Shown here one piece after another: positions 1 to 7,676 of a DNA stretch of 64,000 nt. Under the pieces are notes generated by a model. That model did not search any database. It saw only the letters and a program-made list of their open reading frames with translations, and was not told where the DNA came from. Numbering within the stretch: the stretch's first letter is position 1; the number at the start of each line of letters is the position of its first letter. Where the stretch lies: contig NZ_CP012069.2 of NCBI RefSeq assembly GCF_001189515.2, positions 62,001 to 126,000 on the forward strand, written 5' to 3'. Both the position numbers and the translations under genes were made by a program. The DNA is from Olsenella sp. oral taxon 807. Lineage in GTDB: Bacteria; Actinomycetota; Coriobacteriia; Coriobacteriales; Atopobiaceae.

Positions 1-315
1 GCTGTCCTCCTGCGCGGCGGAGTAGTAGAGGCGTGCCACGCGCAGCAGGGCAGGCCGCACGTCGCGCCCGTACTCATGCGGGTGCGGCTCGTAGGCGCAG
101 GCCGCGCCCAGAGCGCGGTTGAACGCGGCATAGCGCTCCTCAAGCACGGCCGAGAGCAGCCCCTCCTTGCTGTGGAAGAAGTAGTACAGCGTCGGCTTGG
201 TGACGCCTGCCGCCTCAGCGACCTGCGCGACGCCGACGCCGTCATAGCCCCGTCGCGAGAACAGCCCCAGGGCGCAACGTAGGATGGCATCTCTGCTGTT
301 GGTTTCATTTCCCAT
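1..315 (-). CDS. TetR-family transcriptional regulator (C-terminus outside window)
   Basis: This is the N-terminal 105 residues of a TetR repressor read leftward; the rest lies beyond the window edge. The DNA-binding domain is complete: an ILRCALGLFSRRGYDG helix, then VAQVAEAAGVTKPTLYYFF, the classic TetR helix-turn-helix ending in the LYYFF recognition helix, then KEGLLSAVL. The ATG at 313-315 is in frame; no good Shine-Dalgarno site precedes it, and a TATACT hexamer lies only 6 nt upstream, so leaderless translation is possible. It is divergent from the GH13 gene, and two dyads in the shared region suit a TetR dimer. Autoregulation plus control of the glycosidase is inferred; the ligand is unknown. 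Confidence 0.88.
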   Translation of the reverse strand, partial: MGNETNSRDAILRCALGLFSRRGYDGVGVAQVAEAAGVTKPTLYYFFHSKEGLLSAVLEERYAAFNRALGAACAYEPHPHEYGRDVRPALLRVARLYYSAAQEDS

Positions 316-324
316 GGGAGCAGT

Positions 325-359
325 ATATATCGAGAGGGGCGTCGATATATCGAGAGGGG
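325..359. repeat. Direct repeat ATATATCGAGAGGGG x2
   Basis: Two identical 15-bp copies start at 325 and 345, 20 bp apart, immediately upstream of the tetR start. The second copy overlaps a perfect 12-bp palindrome, TCGATATATCGA, at 342-353. Another perfect palindrome, CCGACCGGTCGG, lies at 383-394. The two-turn spacing would suit a second operator set on the tetR side, which is an inference. Confidence 0.5.
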
Positions 360-425
360 TGTTGCTCGCGTCGTGTCGGCGACCGACCGGTCGGCGAAAG
401 CCTGCGGCGGCACCAATCCCGAATC

Positions 426-470
426 TTGACTCCCATATACCGTGCGGTATACTATCTACCGAACGGTATA
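426..470 (+). promoter_or_regulatory. GH13 promoter with two TetR-type operators
   Basis: A -35 TTGACT (426-431), a 16-bp spacer and a -10 TATACT (448-453) form a good sigma-70 promoter. A perfect 7-2-7 dyad, TATACCG-TG-CGGTATA (436-451), fills the spacer and overlaps the -10. A second related dyad, TACCG-AA-CGGTA (457-468), covers the expected start site. Binding there would block RNA polymerase, so repression by the divergent TetR protein is the simplest reading. Confidence 0.75.
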
Positions 471-492
471 GACCGAAGTCTGGGAGGCTGTT

Positions 493-1737
493 ATGGACAA
501 TGGCATCGACATGGGTATCGTGTGGTGGCAGGTGTACCCGCTGGGATTCTGCGGAGCTTCCGTGCGTCCCACCTCGGAGGGGGAGCGCACGCTGACACCC
601 CGGCTCGACCGACTGGGTGCATGGCTGGACTACGCCGTCGACATGGGTGTAGGTGGGCTGATGCTCAACCCGCTGTTCGCCTCTGAGACCCATGGGTATG
701 ATACGACCGACTACTTTCGCATCGACCCACGCCTCGGCGACGACGCAAGCTTCGACCGCCTCGTCGCCGCCTGCCATGAGCGGGGGCTGCGCGTGATGCT
801 CGACGGCGTGTTCAACCACGTGGGACGCAGCCACCCGCTATTCCAGGACGCCCTCGCCGGACGGGGGAACGAGGACCTGTTCTCCATTACGCGCCGACCC
901 GACGGATCTGCCGACTACGCGACGTTCGAGGGCTTCCGAGAGCTTCCGGCGCTCAACCACGACTCTGGGCGGGTCGCTGGCCTCGTGCGAGACGTCATGC
1001 TCCATTGGATGCGACGCGGCGTCTCGGCGTGGCGTCTCGACGCGGCGTACGCCGTGCCGCCCGCCTTCTGGGCGTGCGTCCTGCCCGAGCTGCGGAACAC
1101 GTTTCCCGATGCCTGGTTCGTGGGGGAGGTGATCCACGGCGACTACGCAAGTATCGTGCGGCAGTCCGGGATGGATGCGGTGACGCAGTACGAGCTGTGG
1201 AAGGCCGTCTGGAGCTCGCTCAAGGACGGCAACTTCTTTGAACTCGACTGGTGCCTCAAGCGACACAATGGCCTCATGAGGACCTTCGTGCCGCTCACCT
1301 TCATAGGCAACCATGACGTCACGCGCATAGCCAGCATGGTCGGCAGTGAGCTGGCCGCCTTGGGGGCGACCATCCTGCTCACCGTGGGCGGCGTCCCATC
1401 CGTCTACTATGGCGACGAGCAGGCGCTGCGCGGCACCAAGAGGAAGGGGTTGGGCGGCGACGATGCGGTGCGTCCCACCTTCCCCGCCTCCCCAGCCTGG
1501 ATGACGGCGGAGGGGGAGCGGACATACCGCCTATATCATGACCTCATCGACCTGCGCAGGAGGAATCCCTGGCTCGCCCGCGCCACCACACGTCCCACCC
1601 GCCTCGCAAATCGCAGCTACTCCTACGATGCGAGTGGCCGTGGGGGAGAGGCCCTGCATGTGGACCTGCGTCTTGACCCGACGCCGCATGCGACGATCAG
1701 CTTGCGCGGCAAGGTCATCCTCGAGGTGGGCCACTGA
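493..1737 (+). CDS. GH13 alpha-amylase-family glycosidase
   Basis: A 414-residue glycoside hydrolase of the alpha-amylase clan (TIM barrel) that should cleave or transfer alpha-glucosidic bonds in the cytoplasm; no signal peptide is seen. All four GH13 signature regions are present: DGVFNHVG (104-111), WRLDAAY with nucleophile D183, GEV with acid/base E212, and FIGNHD with H274-D275. It is shorter than most GH13 enzymes and has little C-terminal beta domain, as in compact oligosaccharide-active members. GGGAGG at 482-487 sets the ATG at 493. Substrate (maltodextrin, sucrose or cyclodextrin) cannot be told from sequence. It is probably repressed by the adjacent TetR protein. Confidence 0.88.
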   Translation: MDNGIDMGIVWWQVYPLGFCGASVRPTSEGERTLTPRLDRLGAWLDYAVDMGVGGLMLNPLFASETHGYDTTDYFRIDPRLGDDASFDRLVAACHERGLRVMLDGVFNHVGRSHPLFQDALAGRGNEDLFSITRRPDGSADYATFEGFRELPALNHDSGRVAGLVRDVMLHWMRRGVSAWRLDAAYAVPPAFWACVLPELRNTFPDAWFVGEVIHGDYASIVRQSGMDAVTQYELWKAVWSSLKDGNFFELDWCLKRHNGLMRTFVPLTFIGNHDVTRIASMVGSELAALGATILLTVGGVPSVYYGDEQALRGTKRKGLGGDDAVRPTFPASPAWMTAEGERTYRLYHDLIDLRRRNPWLARATTRPTRLANRSYSYDASGRGGEALHVDLRLDPTPHATISLRGKVILEVGH

Positions 1738-1768
1738 GGCGGGTGGCAGGCAGCTTTCTGGGGATACC

Positions 1769-2305
1769 CTAAAGCGCCGTGCCCCTCTTCGGGCGCCAGA
1801 ACCCGTCTCTCATGGCCCCCTCGTGCTCCAGCAGCCTCACCTTCGTGTCGATGCCGCCACCGAAGCCGGTGAGGCTGCCGTTCGACCCTATCACGCGGTG
1901 ACACGGCACAATGAGGCAGAGCGGGTTGCGGCCGACCGCCCCGCCCACGGCCCGTGCCGACTGTCGCCTGCCGGTCTCGGCCTCAAGGCGCTTGGCGATT
2001 GCTCCGTAGGTGGTCGTCTGCCCGTAGGGTATGTCGAGCATGGCCTCGCGTACGCGCAGCTGGAACTCGGTGGCTCGTGCCGTGAGCGTCAGCTCGCGCG
2101 GGTCGGGCGTCTCACCCGCAAAGTAGCGATCGAGCCACCTCCGTACCCGGTCGAACACAGCCAGGCTGTCGCTGCGCTCCATGCTCTCGTTTACTCCGTA
2201 GCCGAAGTAACGGCCGTTGTTAAACCAGCAGCCCGTGACGCCCGTGCCGTCGCTCGCGAGTGTGAGCGTGCCTATGGTCGGCGTGCGATATTCCGTGAGG
2301 TACAT
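1769..2305 (-). CDS. ogt: Methylated-DNA--[protein]-cysteine S-methyltransferase
   Basis: A suicide DNA-repair protein of 178 residues that moves the alkyl group from O6-alkylguanine in DNA to its own cysteine. The C-terminal half carries the family core: FQLRVREAMLDIPYGQTTTYGAIA (the DNA-binding region, residues 81-104), the arginine-finger region, and the active site PCHRV with C135, followed by GSLTGFGGG. The N-terminal about 75 residues match the short Ogt-type domain. The start has AAAGGAAG seven bases upstream. It stands between the GH13 gene (opposite strand) and the lipase (same strand, 48-bp gap) and could be transcribed with the lipase. Confidence 0.95.
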   Translation of the reverse strand: MYLTEYRTPTIGTLTLASDGTGVTGCWFNNGRYFGYGVNESMERSDSLAVFDRVRRWLDRYFAGETPDPRELTLTARATEFQLRVREAMLDIPYGQTTTYGAIAKRLEAETGRRQSARAVGGAVGRNPLCLIVPCHRVIGSNGSLTGFGGGIDTKVRLLEHEGAMRDGFWRPKRGTAL

Positions 2306-2353
2306 CGCGACTTCCTTTCGCTGGTGTCGCAGGTCGCGCCGCCTTTGGCTCGC

Positions 2354-3712
2354 CTACAGCCCGCGCGTCTTCAGGTCGGCGACGAGCTGCACGTAGAACT
2401 CGCGCACGTCGAACCCCGGGATATTCTCTCTGTTGAGGTCGACCACGTCGCCGTGACTGATGCCCCGCCTTCCCTCGACCGTCAGGAAGCGATACGAGTC
2501 GCCCCAGGCAAACGATCTTTCGCCCACGAGCCCGTCGTTCGGGCCGTCGAAGCATTTGGCCAAAAGATAGGTGAGGTTGAGCGGGAACGTGCCCGAGGCG
2601 GCCCCGTTCAGCCTCGAGCCGACGCTCGCGCACCACACCCCCTCGACCGTCTGAGGCAGTTCTCTGTTCAGGAGGGTCGTGCCTGACGCGGTGAGGTCGC
2701 CCACCGCTGCGATGAAGTTGGGAGCCGGATCTCCCAGGGCGTGGGCTGCGGCATTGTAGCTTCGTGCGATCGCTTGCTGCTGCTCGTTTGACATGACGTT
2801 AAGCAGGTAGTCCGCGAACTCGCAGCCCCTGTGGGGCGTGTTGATGGTGGTGAGGGACGCTACGTGGGCCTTTACCTGCGGGTCGGCGAGCGCGACGCGG
2901 CAGTCTAGGCCTCCCTTGGAGTGCCCTATGAGGTTGACCTTCTCGGTGCCCGTCTGCTCGCAGACCTCGCGAATGCGCAGCGAGAGCTCCCGTGCGCTCT
3001 CGTGGACGGGAAGTGCGGAGGAATGCTCGCCGTAGAAGAGACGCGCGCCGTTGCGCTCGAGCTCAGCGGGGATGCGGCCCCAGTAGTTCACGAGCTTAAA
3101 GTCGCGGAAGAACACGCCATGCACGAGCAGGATGGGGTATCTCGTGGCGCACACGCGTTGCTGGCGGCGGCCCTCATTGAGACGCTCCCTCTCGTACTCG
3201 AAGCGTGCCTCCGCGTCGAGCGTCGAGATGATCTTCAGGAGGAAGTGCAGGTGCACGAGGGGCACCATCCCAAATATGCCACCAAGGACGCGCAGGCGCA
3301 GGCCGAGCTGAACGCTTCTTGCATAGGCTCGGACCATGCCGCACCAGAACACGAGCGTCTCGGTCGCAAGGGCGACGCCGAGACACATCACCCAGAAGGC
3401 GGGTTCCTGGGGCACGTTCGGCACACCGCCGGGCGCAGGCCAGCACAGGGCGAGACAGCCCGCCACGATGAGGAGCGCGGTGGAGGCGAGAAAGACGATG
3501 AGCAGCTCGCAGGCATTGCGGCAGGACCTGATGCGGGGTTGTCGCGTCCTCTCCCCATAGGGCGCGGGGCGTATGCAGATGGCCAGCACCCAGCATCCCA
3601 AGATGGCGAGGGCAGGTGCGGGCGCGATCGTCGGTACGCAAACGCAGGCCACCAGCGCGCACACGACGAGTGCGTTGACAACGCGGAATATCCAAGCAAC
3701 GGTCCTGTTCAT
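2354..3712 (-). CDS. Membrane-anchored alpha/beta-hydrolase (lipase-like)
   Basis: A 452-residue protein with hydrophobic segments near residues 10-48, 68-92 and 105-128, then a cytoplasmic or external hydrolase domain starting near residue 190. YPILLVHGVFFRD gives the oxyanion strand-turn seen in bacterial triacylglycerol lipases, and NLIGHSKGG (260-268) holds the nucleophile S265 in a GHSKG elbow. Candidate Asp and His of the triad lie in FDGPNDGLV and GISHGDVVDL near the C-terminus. It resembles LipA/lipase class 2 enzymes fused to a membrane anchor; the natural ester substrate is unknown. A 48-bp gap separates it from ogt downstream. Confidence 0.85.
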   Translation of the reverse strand: MNRTVAWIFRVVNALVVCALVACVCVPTIAPAPALAILGCWVLAICIRPAPYGERTRQPRIRSCRNACELLIVFLASTALLIVAGCLALCWPAPGGVPNVPQEPAFWVMCLGVALATETLVFWCGMVRAYARSVQLGLRLRVLGGIFGMVPLVHLHFLLKIISTLDAEARFEYERERLNEGRRQQRVCATRYPILLVHGVFFRDFKLVNYWGRIPAELERNGARLFYGEHSSALPVHESARELSLRIREVCEQTGTEKVNLIGHSKGGLDCRVALADPQVKAHVASLTTINTPHRGCEFADYLLNVMSNEQQQAIARSYNAAAHALGDPAPNFIAAVGDLTASGTTLLNRELPQTVEGVWCASVGSRLNGAASGTFPLNLTYLLAKCFDGPNDGLVGERSFAWGDSYRFLTVEGRRGISHGDVVDLNRENIPGFDVREFYVQLVADLKTRGL

Positions 3713-3800
3713 GTTCCCTATTATACGACCCTTCGCGCTTTCTGGCTGACGGTACGGGCTCGCAAGATCATGCCGTCAGCCGCATCCTGCACCATTCGTG

Positions 3801-4976
3801 TTAGACTTCCCGCAGCGGGTTTCGGCGTACGCTCGGCGCGGTGGCCTGCCGGTTGAAGATGGGTTCCGAGAGCCTCTCAAAGATAGCCTTCTCTATCTTG
3901 TTCTTCATCGTTCTCATGTTGTCGTAGCGTGAGGCGTGCGCGACGAACCACGAGAGTATGCCGCTGTTCTCGATGAGCGAGCGGTCCTCGCCGTCGAGCC
4001 TGTCGACCACCCTCTGGTAGTGACGCGTTGCGATAGTTGCCTTGTTCTCGTCTGACAGATTGGAGAAGGCGACGCAGGCGCTGATGCGCGAGAACATGGC
4101 GGAGCCCATCGCACGACGGGCGTCGCGCTCGGACTTGAAGTTGGTGGTGAGCAGGAACAGGCCGCCCCTCATGTCGACGTCGTAGTTGGTGTCTATGTAC
4201 CTGCCCTCGTCGAACAGCTGATAGAACATGTTGTAGAGGGTTGGGCCGACCTTGTCGAACTCGTCGATGAGCACGACGTTCGACTCCCGGCCGAGCAGGT
4301 CACGCGCGAGGCTCGCCTTGGAGTGCTCGGCACCGAAGAGGTACTCGTACGCCTCTTGCGTCTGCATCATGGAGAACTGGATCCTCATGAGCTTTCCGCC
4401 GAGCGCCTTGCTAAGACAGCGGGCCGTCTCGGTCTTGCCGACGCCGGAGGGTCCGTACAGCAGGACGACGGATGGTCTTCCGTTGCCCATGACGGACAGC
4501 CTGTACAGAGACGCCACGAGGACCCGCTTGCTCTCCTCCTGTCCGAGCACCTCTTCGCAGACATTGTCGTAGATGGCCTCGAGGGCGCCTTTCTCGACCT
4601 GCTCGTATCGGTATGAGATCTGCTCGACGCTGTCCTTGCCTTGGGCCGAGACAAGGGACTCCAAGGCCCTCCTCGGCGGGTTCTGGACGAAGAGCGTCCC
4701 AACCTCGTATGTCTCCTCGAGTATAGTGGCAAAGTTTGCGATGACGTGGCTCAGGACGGAGCCGAAGTCATCGGCGTGGACGACGCAGTTGTCCACGTAG
4801 TCTGGGACACTGATCCTCGGTTCATGGGAGGCCAGGTCACTCGCCCTGATCTTGGCGTTGTAGCTCCTGATGGCGTCGAGATATCCGACCGTGCGGTCTC
4901 CCTCCCTGACGCGCGAGCCTACCAGCTCGTCGAAGCCCGTCCGTGGCCCAAAGTAGATGATTGCCCTATCTGCCAT
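3801..4976 (-). CDS. AAA+ ATPase, Clp/HslU-like, standalone
   Basis: A 391-residue ATPase with one AAA+ module (about 140-370) behind an N-terminal region of about 130 residues that I do not recognise. Walker A is GPSGVGKT (175-182), Walker B is VVLIDEFDK (234-242), sensor 1 is LLTTN with N279, and FSRI at about 295-298 supplies a likely arginine finger. The sequence around Walker A and the Walker B spacing resemble the ClpB/ClpX D2 type, but there is no protease-docking loop or zinc domain that I can see. A chaperone or remodelling role is inferred. GAGGTAGAGGC precedes the start. It does not belong to an obvious operon. Confidence 0.85.
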   Translation of the reverse strand: MADRAIIYFGPRTGFDELVGSRVREGDRTVGYLDAIRSYNAKIRASDLASHEPRISVPDYVDNCVVHADDFGSVLSHVIANFATILEETYEVGTLFVQNPPRRALESLVSAQGKDSVEQISYRYEQVEKGALEAIYDNVCEEVLGQEESKRVLVASLYRLSVMGNGRPSVVLLYGPSGVGKTETARCLSKALGGKLMRIQFSMMQTQEAYEYLFGAEHSKASLARDLLGRESNVVLIDEFDKVGPTLYNMFYQLFDEGRYIDTNYDVDMRGGLFLLTTNFKSERDARRAMGSAMFSRISACVAFSNLSDENKATIATRHYQRVVDRLDGEDRSLIENSGILSWFVAHASRYDNMRTMKNKIEKAIFERLSEPIFNRQATAPSVRRNPLREV

Positions 4977-5731
4977 GTGCCTCTACCTCCGCGAGCTTGA
5001 TCCCGGGCATGTCCATCAGCCCTCTTTCCGCCCTGTTCCGCCATGAGGGTGGGGGGAGATGCGTTCAGGCGGACCTTGGCCCGTTTCCCGCCGGACCTCT
5101 ATCGCCCCTTCGCCGGACCTGTTGTCGGTGCAGACGCCTTCGACGCTATCGGCATCCGAGTCGCGTCTCTCCATTCTTGCCATTGCCTGCATTGTAGCGT
5201 GTTGCTAGCTGAGAGGTCCGTCACGCACGTCCCCTGAGGGGGCGGTGCAGGCAGTTCCCCTCTCGAAGTGTCCTCTCGAAGTGTAACGTGCGCACCCTCC
5301 GCCGACCCCGCCCGCGCGAAGTGAGTGAATCACTCACTTCATATACCTGAAGTGAGCGGATTACACACTTCGATATTTTATTCAGTAAGTCTTCTACCTG
5401 CGTATATGTAAATTCGACTGTATGAGCGTACGCAGGTTTTGGCCCAAAAATCACTCACTTCGCGATGACGATGTGAGTGAATCACTCACATCACGATCCG
5501 TGTGAGGGGCGAGACGGGCGCCGGGGCAAGACGGGCGCCGGGGCGAGATGAGCGCTGGCTTCCGCCCGGTCTTCAGCTCCCACCTAGGCTACGGCTCCGA
5601 GGGTCGTTGCGCGCGCGGGAATGGGTCACTTTGAGGGTGGAAGAGGGGCCCGTATCCCGTATCATAGGTATCTATGTTTCTCCGCGTCGTCGGTAGGCGC
5701 CTTCTTGCTGGCCCACCAAGAAAGGACAGTC
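4977..5731. other. 755-bp intergenic region with dyad cluster, no convincing gene
   Basis: This gap between the AAA+ gene and the divergent AIM24-family gene shows no frame with sustained coding bias. A short leftward open frame (5221-5454) exists, but most of it is made of the dyad repeats. The middle, about 5340-5460, is clearly more AT-rich than the surroundings and is where the 23-bp dyads lie. Confidence 0.6.
5318..5492. promoter_or_regulatory. Cluster of 23-bp dyads (candidate operators)
   Basis: Three full sites and one half site occur. Site 1 (5318-5340) is a perfect 11-1-11 dyad with arms GAAGTGAGTGA / TCACTCACTTC. Site 2 (5349-5371) is a diverged copy sharing GAAGTGAG and CACTTC ends, 31 bp from site 1. 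A single arm TCACTCACTTC lies at 5451-5461. Site 4 (5470-5492) is another perfect 11-1-11 dyad with arms GATGTGAGTGA / TCACTCACATC. The layout suggests cooperative binding of a dimeric regulator in a divergent promoter region; the regulator is not identified. Confidence 0.6.
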
Positions 5732-6406
5732 ATGCAATACAACATCATCGGAGGGTCATTTCCCGTCGTGACCTGTAGTCTCGCTGACGGAGAGTCCATG
5801 GTCACCGAGAAGGGATCCATGGTGTGGATGACCCCGAACATGCAGATGGCGACCTCGGGCGGCGGCCTGGGCAAGATGTTCTCCAAGGCGTTTTCCGGGG
5901 AGAGCATGTTCCAGAACATCTACACCGCCCGAGGGGCCGGCATGATCGCGTTCGGCTCGAGCTTCCCGGGCAAGATCGTCGCGGTCCAGATTCAACCTGG
6001 CCATAGCTGGGTCCTGCAGAAGAGCGCCTTCCTCGCCTCGGAGATGGGTGTCGAGCTGAGCATCTTCTTCAACAAGAAACTGGGTGCCGGCTTCTTTGGG
6101 GGCGAGGGCTTCATCATGCAGAGGCTGAGCGGCAGCGGCGTCGCCTTCGCCGAGATAGACGGTGACCTCGTGGAGTACGTGCTCGAGGCAGGTCAGCAGA
6201 TGATAGTCGATACGGGCTACGTGGCAGGCTTCGAGGAGAGCGTCTCCATCGATATCCAGTCGGTCCGGGGCGTGAAGAACGTGGTCTTCGGCGGTGAGGG
6301 ACTTTTCAACACCGTGCTCTCGGGTCCTGGGCGCATCTGGCTGCAGACCATGCCCATCTCCGGCGTCGCGGGCGCCATCATCCCGTACCTGCCTGCGAAG
6401 AGTTAG
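5732..6406 (+). CDS. AIM24/TIGR00266-family protein
   Basis: A 224-residue all-beta protein of the AIM24 (TIGR00266) family, found across bacteria and named after a yeast mitochondrial protein; its biochemical role in bacteria is unknown. Family marks visible are the N-terminal GGSFPVVTC strand, the EKGSMVWM segment, the central GAGFFGGEGFIMQRLSG loop, the GQQMIVDTGY strand and the C-terminal FGGEGLFNTVLSGPG segment. The ATG at 5732 is chosen because GAAAGGA lies 5 bases upstream and family proteins start this way; upstream in-frame codons add unrelated residues. The dyad cluster upstream may control it. Confidence 0.88.
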   Translation: MQYNIIGGSFPVVTCSLADGESMVTEKGSMVWMTPNMQMATSGGGLGKMFSKAFSGESMFQNIYTARGAGMIAFGSSFPGKIVAVQIQPGHSWVLQKSAFLASEMGVELSIFFNKKLGAGFFGGEGFIMQRLSGSGVAFAEIDGDLVEYVLEAGQQMIVDTGYVAGFEESVSIDIQSVRGVKNVVFGGEGLFNTVLSGPGRIWLQTMPISGVAGAIIPYLPAKS

Positions 6407-6571
6407 GGAAGCGCTGATGCGCGGCTCTTCGGGGAGCCATTGGATGGTAGGGGTTGGTCTACAGTGTTGGCTACCTCGAGACACACGAGATTAGACCTTC
6501 CTCTGCCCCAATTGAAATGTGCTAGCTGGGCTATCGGTGAGCCTAGGCTTGGCACTGATAGGAGGTGCATT

Positions 6572-6928
6572 GTGTCTGTGGGCACAATGGCATCCCTGTT
6601 TGTCGGGATAGCAGTTTCCCTGTTAGTAGGCTTGATGGGTGTGTATATATTGGTGACGGGAAACCCGAGTCTGTTACATGGCCATCACCGCGCAAAGACG
6701 AGACCTGACGATCTTTTGAGGCTGGCACATTGGTGTGGACTTGGCATGACAGCTGCTGGAGTGGGGTTTGCCCTGCTTACGGTGGGCACGGCGGCCGTCT
6801 ATGGAGACTCGCTTCCGGCATGGGCGGGGAATGCTGTCATCCTGGCCCCTGCTATCACACTTTGCACGACGGGAATGATAACAATATTTGCCTCAATTAT
6901 TCACTATAACGGGTCACTCTTTTCATAG
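6572..6928 (+). CDS. Small membrane protein (three predicted segments)
   Basis: A 118-residue protein with hydrophobic stretches near residues 6-28, 49-70 and 79-107, separated by a basic loop GNPSLLHGHHRAKTRPDD. The architecture and the HGxHRAxTRPxDL loop resemble DUF3784-type small membrane proteins, another of which lies near 55.8 kb; the assignment is tentative. A strong GGAGGTG at 6561-6567 favours the GTG at 6572; an ATG at 6587 is the alternative. It follows the AIM24 gene by 165 bp and may have its own promoter. Confidence 0.75.
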   Translation: MSVGTMASLFVGIAVSLLVGLMGVYILVTGNPSLLHGHHRAKTRPDDLLRLAHWCGLGMTAAGVGFALLTVGTAAVYGDSLPAWAGNAVILAPAITLCTTGMITIFASIIHYNGSLFS

Positions 6929-7085
6929 GGTACGTCAATGTTGTCGGCAGAGGGGTTCTAGAAGCAAGTATGCGGCGGCACGTCCAGGTAAGTTATCGCA
7001 TATAAGGGCAGGATATTATGTTCAGAGACGCGCTCAGAAGGATGTTCGCCTGCAGGGACTGGGACTGCGAAAACCAGCCAATCCC

Positions 7086-7111
7086 AGTCAGTCAGAACTA
7101 GTCAGTCAGAA
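7086..7111. repeat. Tandem repeat AGTCAGTCAGAA x2
   Basis: Two 12-bp copies start at 7086 and 7100 with a 2-bp spacer. They run into the 3' end of the small leftward ORF. Function unknown. Confidence 0.4.
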
Positions 7112-7361
7112 TAAACCGCCGTCGACCCCGACGGTACCGAGGGCAGACGATCTCGGACCTCCTGCCGTGGCCGGGGCAATGCTCGACGGCCTTGCGCCTC
7201 TGCTCCTCCACGAACCTCGGCTCCCGGTTCGTCTTTGCAACGGAACCCTCGCCGGTAGCCTCATACTCCTCCCGCCAGTTGCCTGGCGTATGCCCACCGG
7301 GGTAGCCAGGCTCGCCCATCGTGTCCGAGTAGCCATAATCGAGCCTGACGAGGGTCTCCAT
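7098..7361 (-). CDS. Hypothetical small protein (87 aa)
   Basis: I do not recognise a family. The reading frame has a clear G/C bias at third codon positions in its first 50 codons and a GGAAGGAA site a few bases before the ATG at 7361. The product is hydrophilic: an acidic and aromatic N-terminal half (METLVRLDYGYSD, NWREEYEATGE) and a basic C-terminal end. Two cysteines (HCPGH, IVCPRY) are spaced too far apart for a simple zinc knuckle. It lies just downstream of the rubredoxin gene on the same strand, so it could end that transcript. The last 20 codons overlap a short direct repeat and may be decayed. Confidence 0.45.
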   Translation of the reverse strand: METLVRLDYGYSDTMGEPGYPGGHTPGNWREEYEATGEGSVAKTNREPRFVEEQRRKAVEHCPGHGRRSEIVCPRYRRGRRRFILTD

Positions 7362-7476
7362 GGCGTTCCTTCCCCGCTCGGCGCCGTGCATACGACTTCC
7401 TTCCTGGCCCCGTCCCGGTCCAAGATTCCCACTGCAGTCCCGTATATGGTTGTTTTTGCCCGACGTTAACGCACCT

Positions 7477-7638
7477 TTACGCTTCTTCCTCAAAGTCAGA
7501 CTTGGCAGCGCCGCAGAGGGGACACACCCAGTCATCAGGGAGCGCCTCAAAGGGCGTGCCTGCCGCGATGCCGCTGTCGGGGTCGCCCACTGCAGGGTCA
7601 TACACATAGCCGCAGGGGCCGCACACATACTTTTTCAT
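7477..7638 (-). CDS. Rubredoxin
   Basis: A 53-residue one-iron electron carrier. The two CxxC knuckles that hold the iron are C6-C9 ([10 protein letters not shown]) and C39-C42 ([11 protein letters not shown]), and the conserved [12 protein letters not shown] stretch links them, all at standard spacing and length. It should pass electrons to the flavodiiron protein encoded 38 bp upstream on the same strand, a well-known pairing for reducing O2 or NO in anaerobes. A GAGG-type site precedes the ATG. Base composition is lower in G/C than in most of the window, as in its neighbours. Confidence 0.95.
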   Translation of the reverse strand: MKKYVCGPCGYVYDPAVGDPDSGIAAGTPFEALPDDWVCPLCGAAKSDFEEEA

Positions 7639-7676
7639 ACCTCAATACCTCGTCGTTTTTCTAATTTTGTTGTTTT

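Noticed and set aside
1538-2686. 382-codon plus-strand frame across the ogt and lipase region
   Set aside because: It is antisense to two clear genes (PCHRV and GHSKG motifs) and has no domain.
5221-5454. 77-codon minus-strand frame in the dyad region
   Set aside because: Much of it is made of the dyad repeats; codon bias is weak and no ribosome site precedes it.
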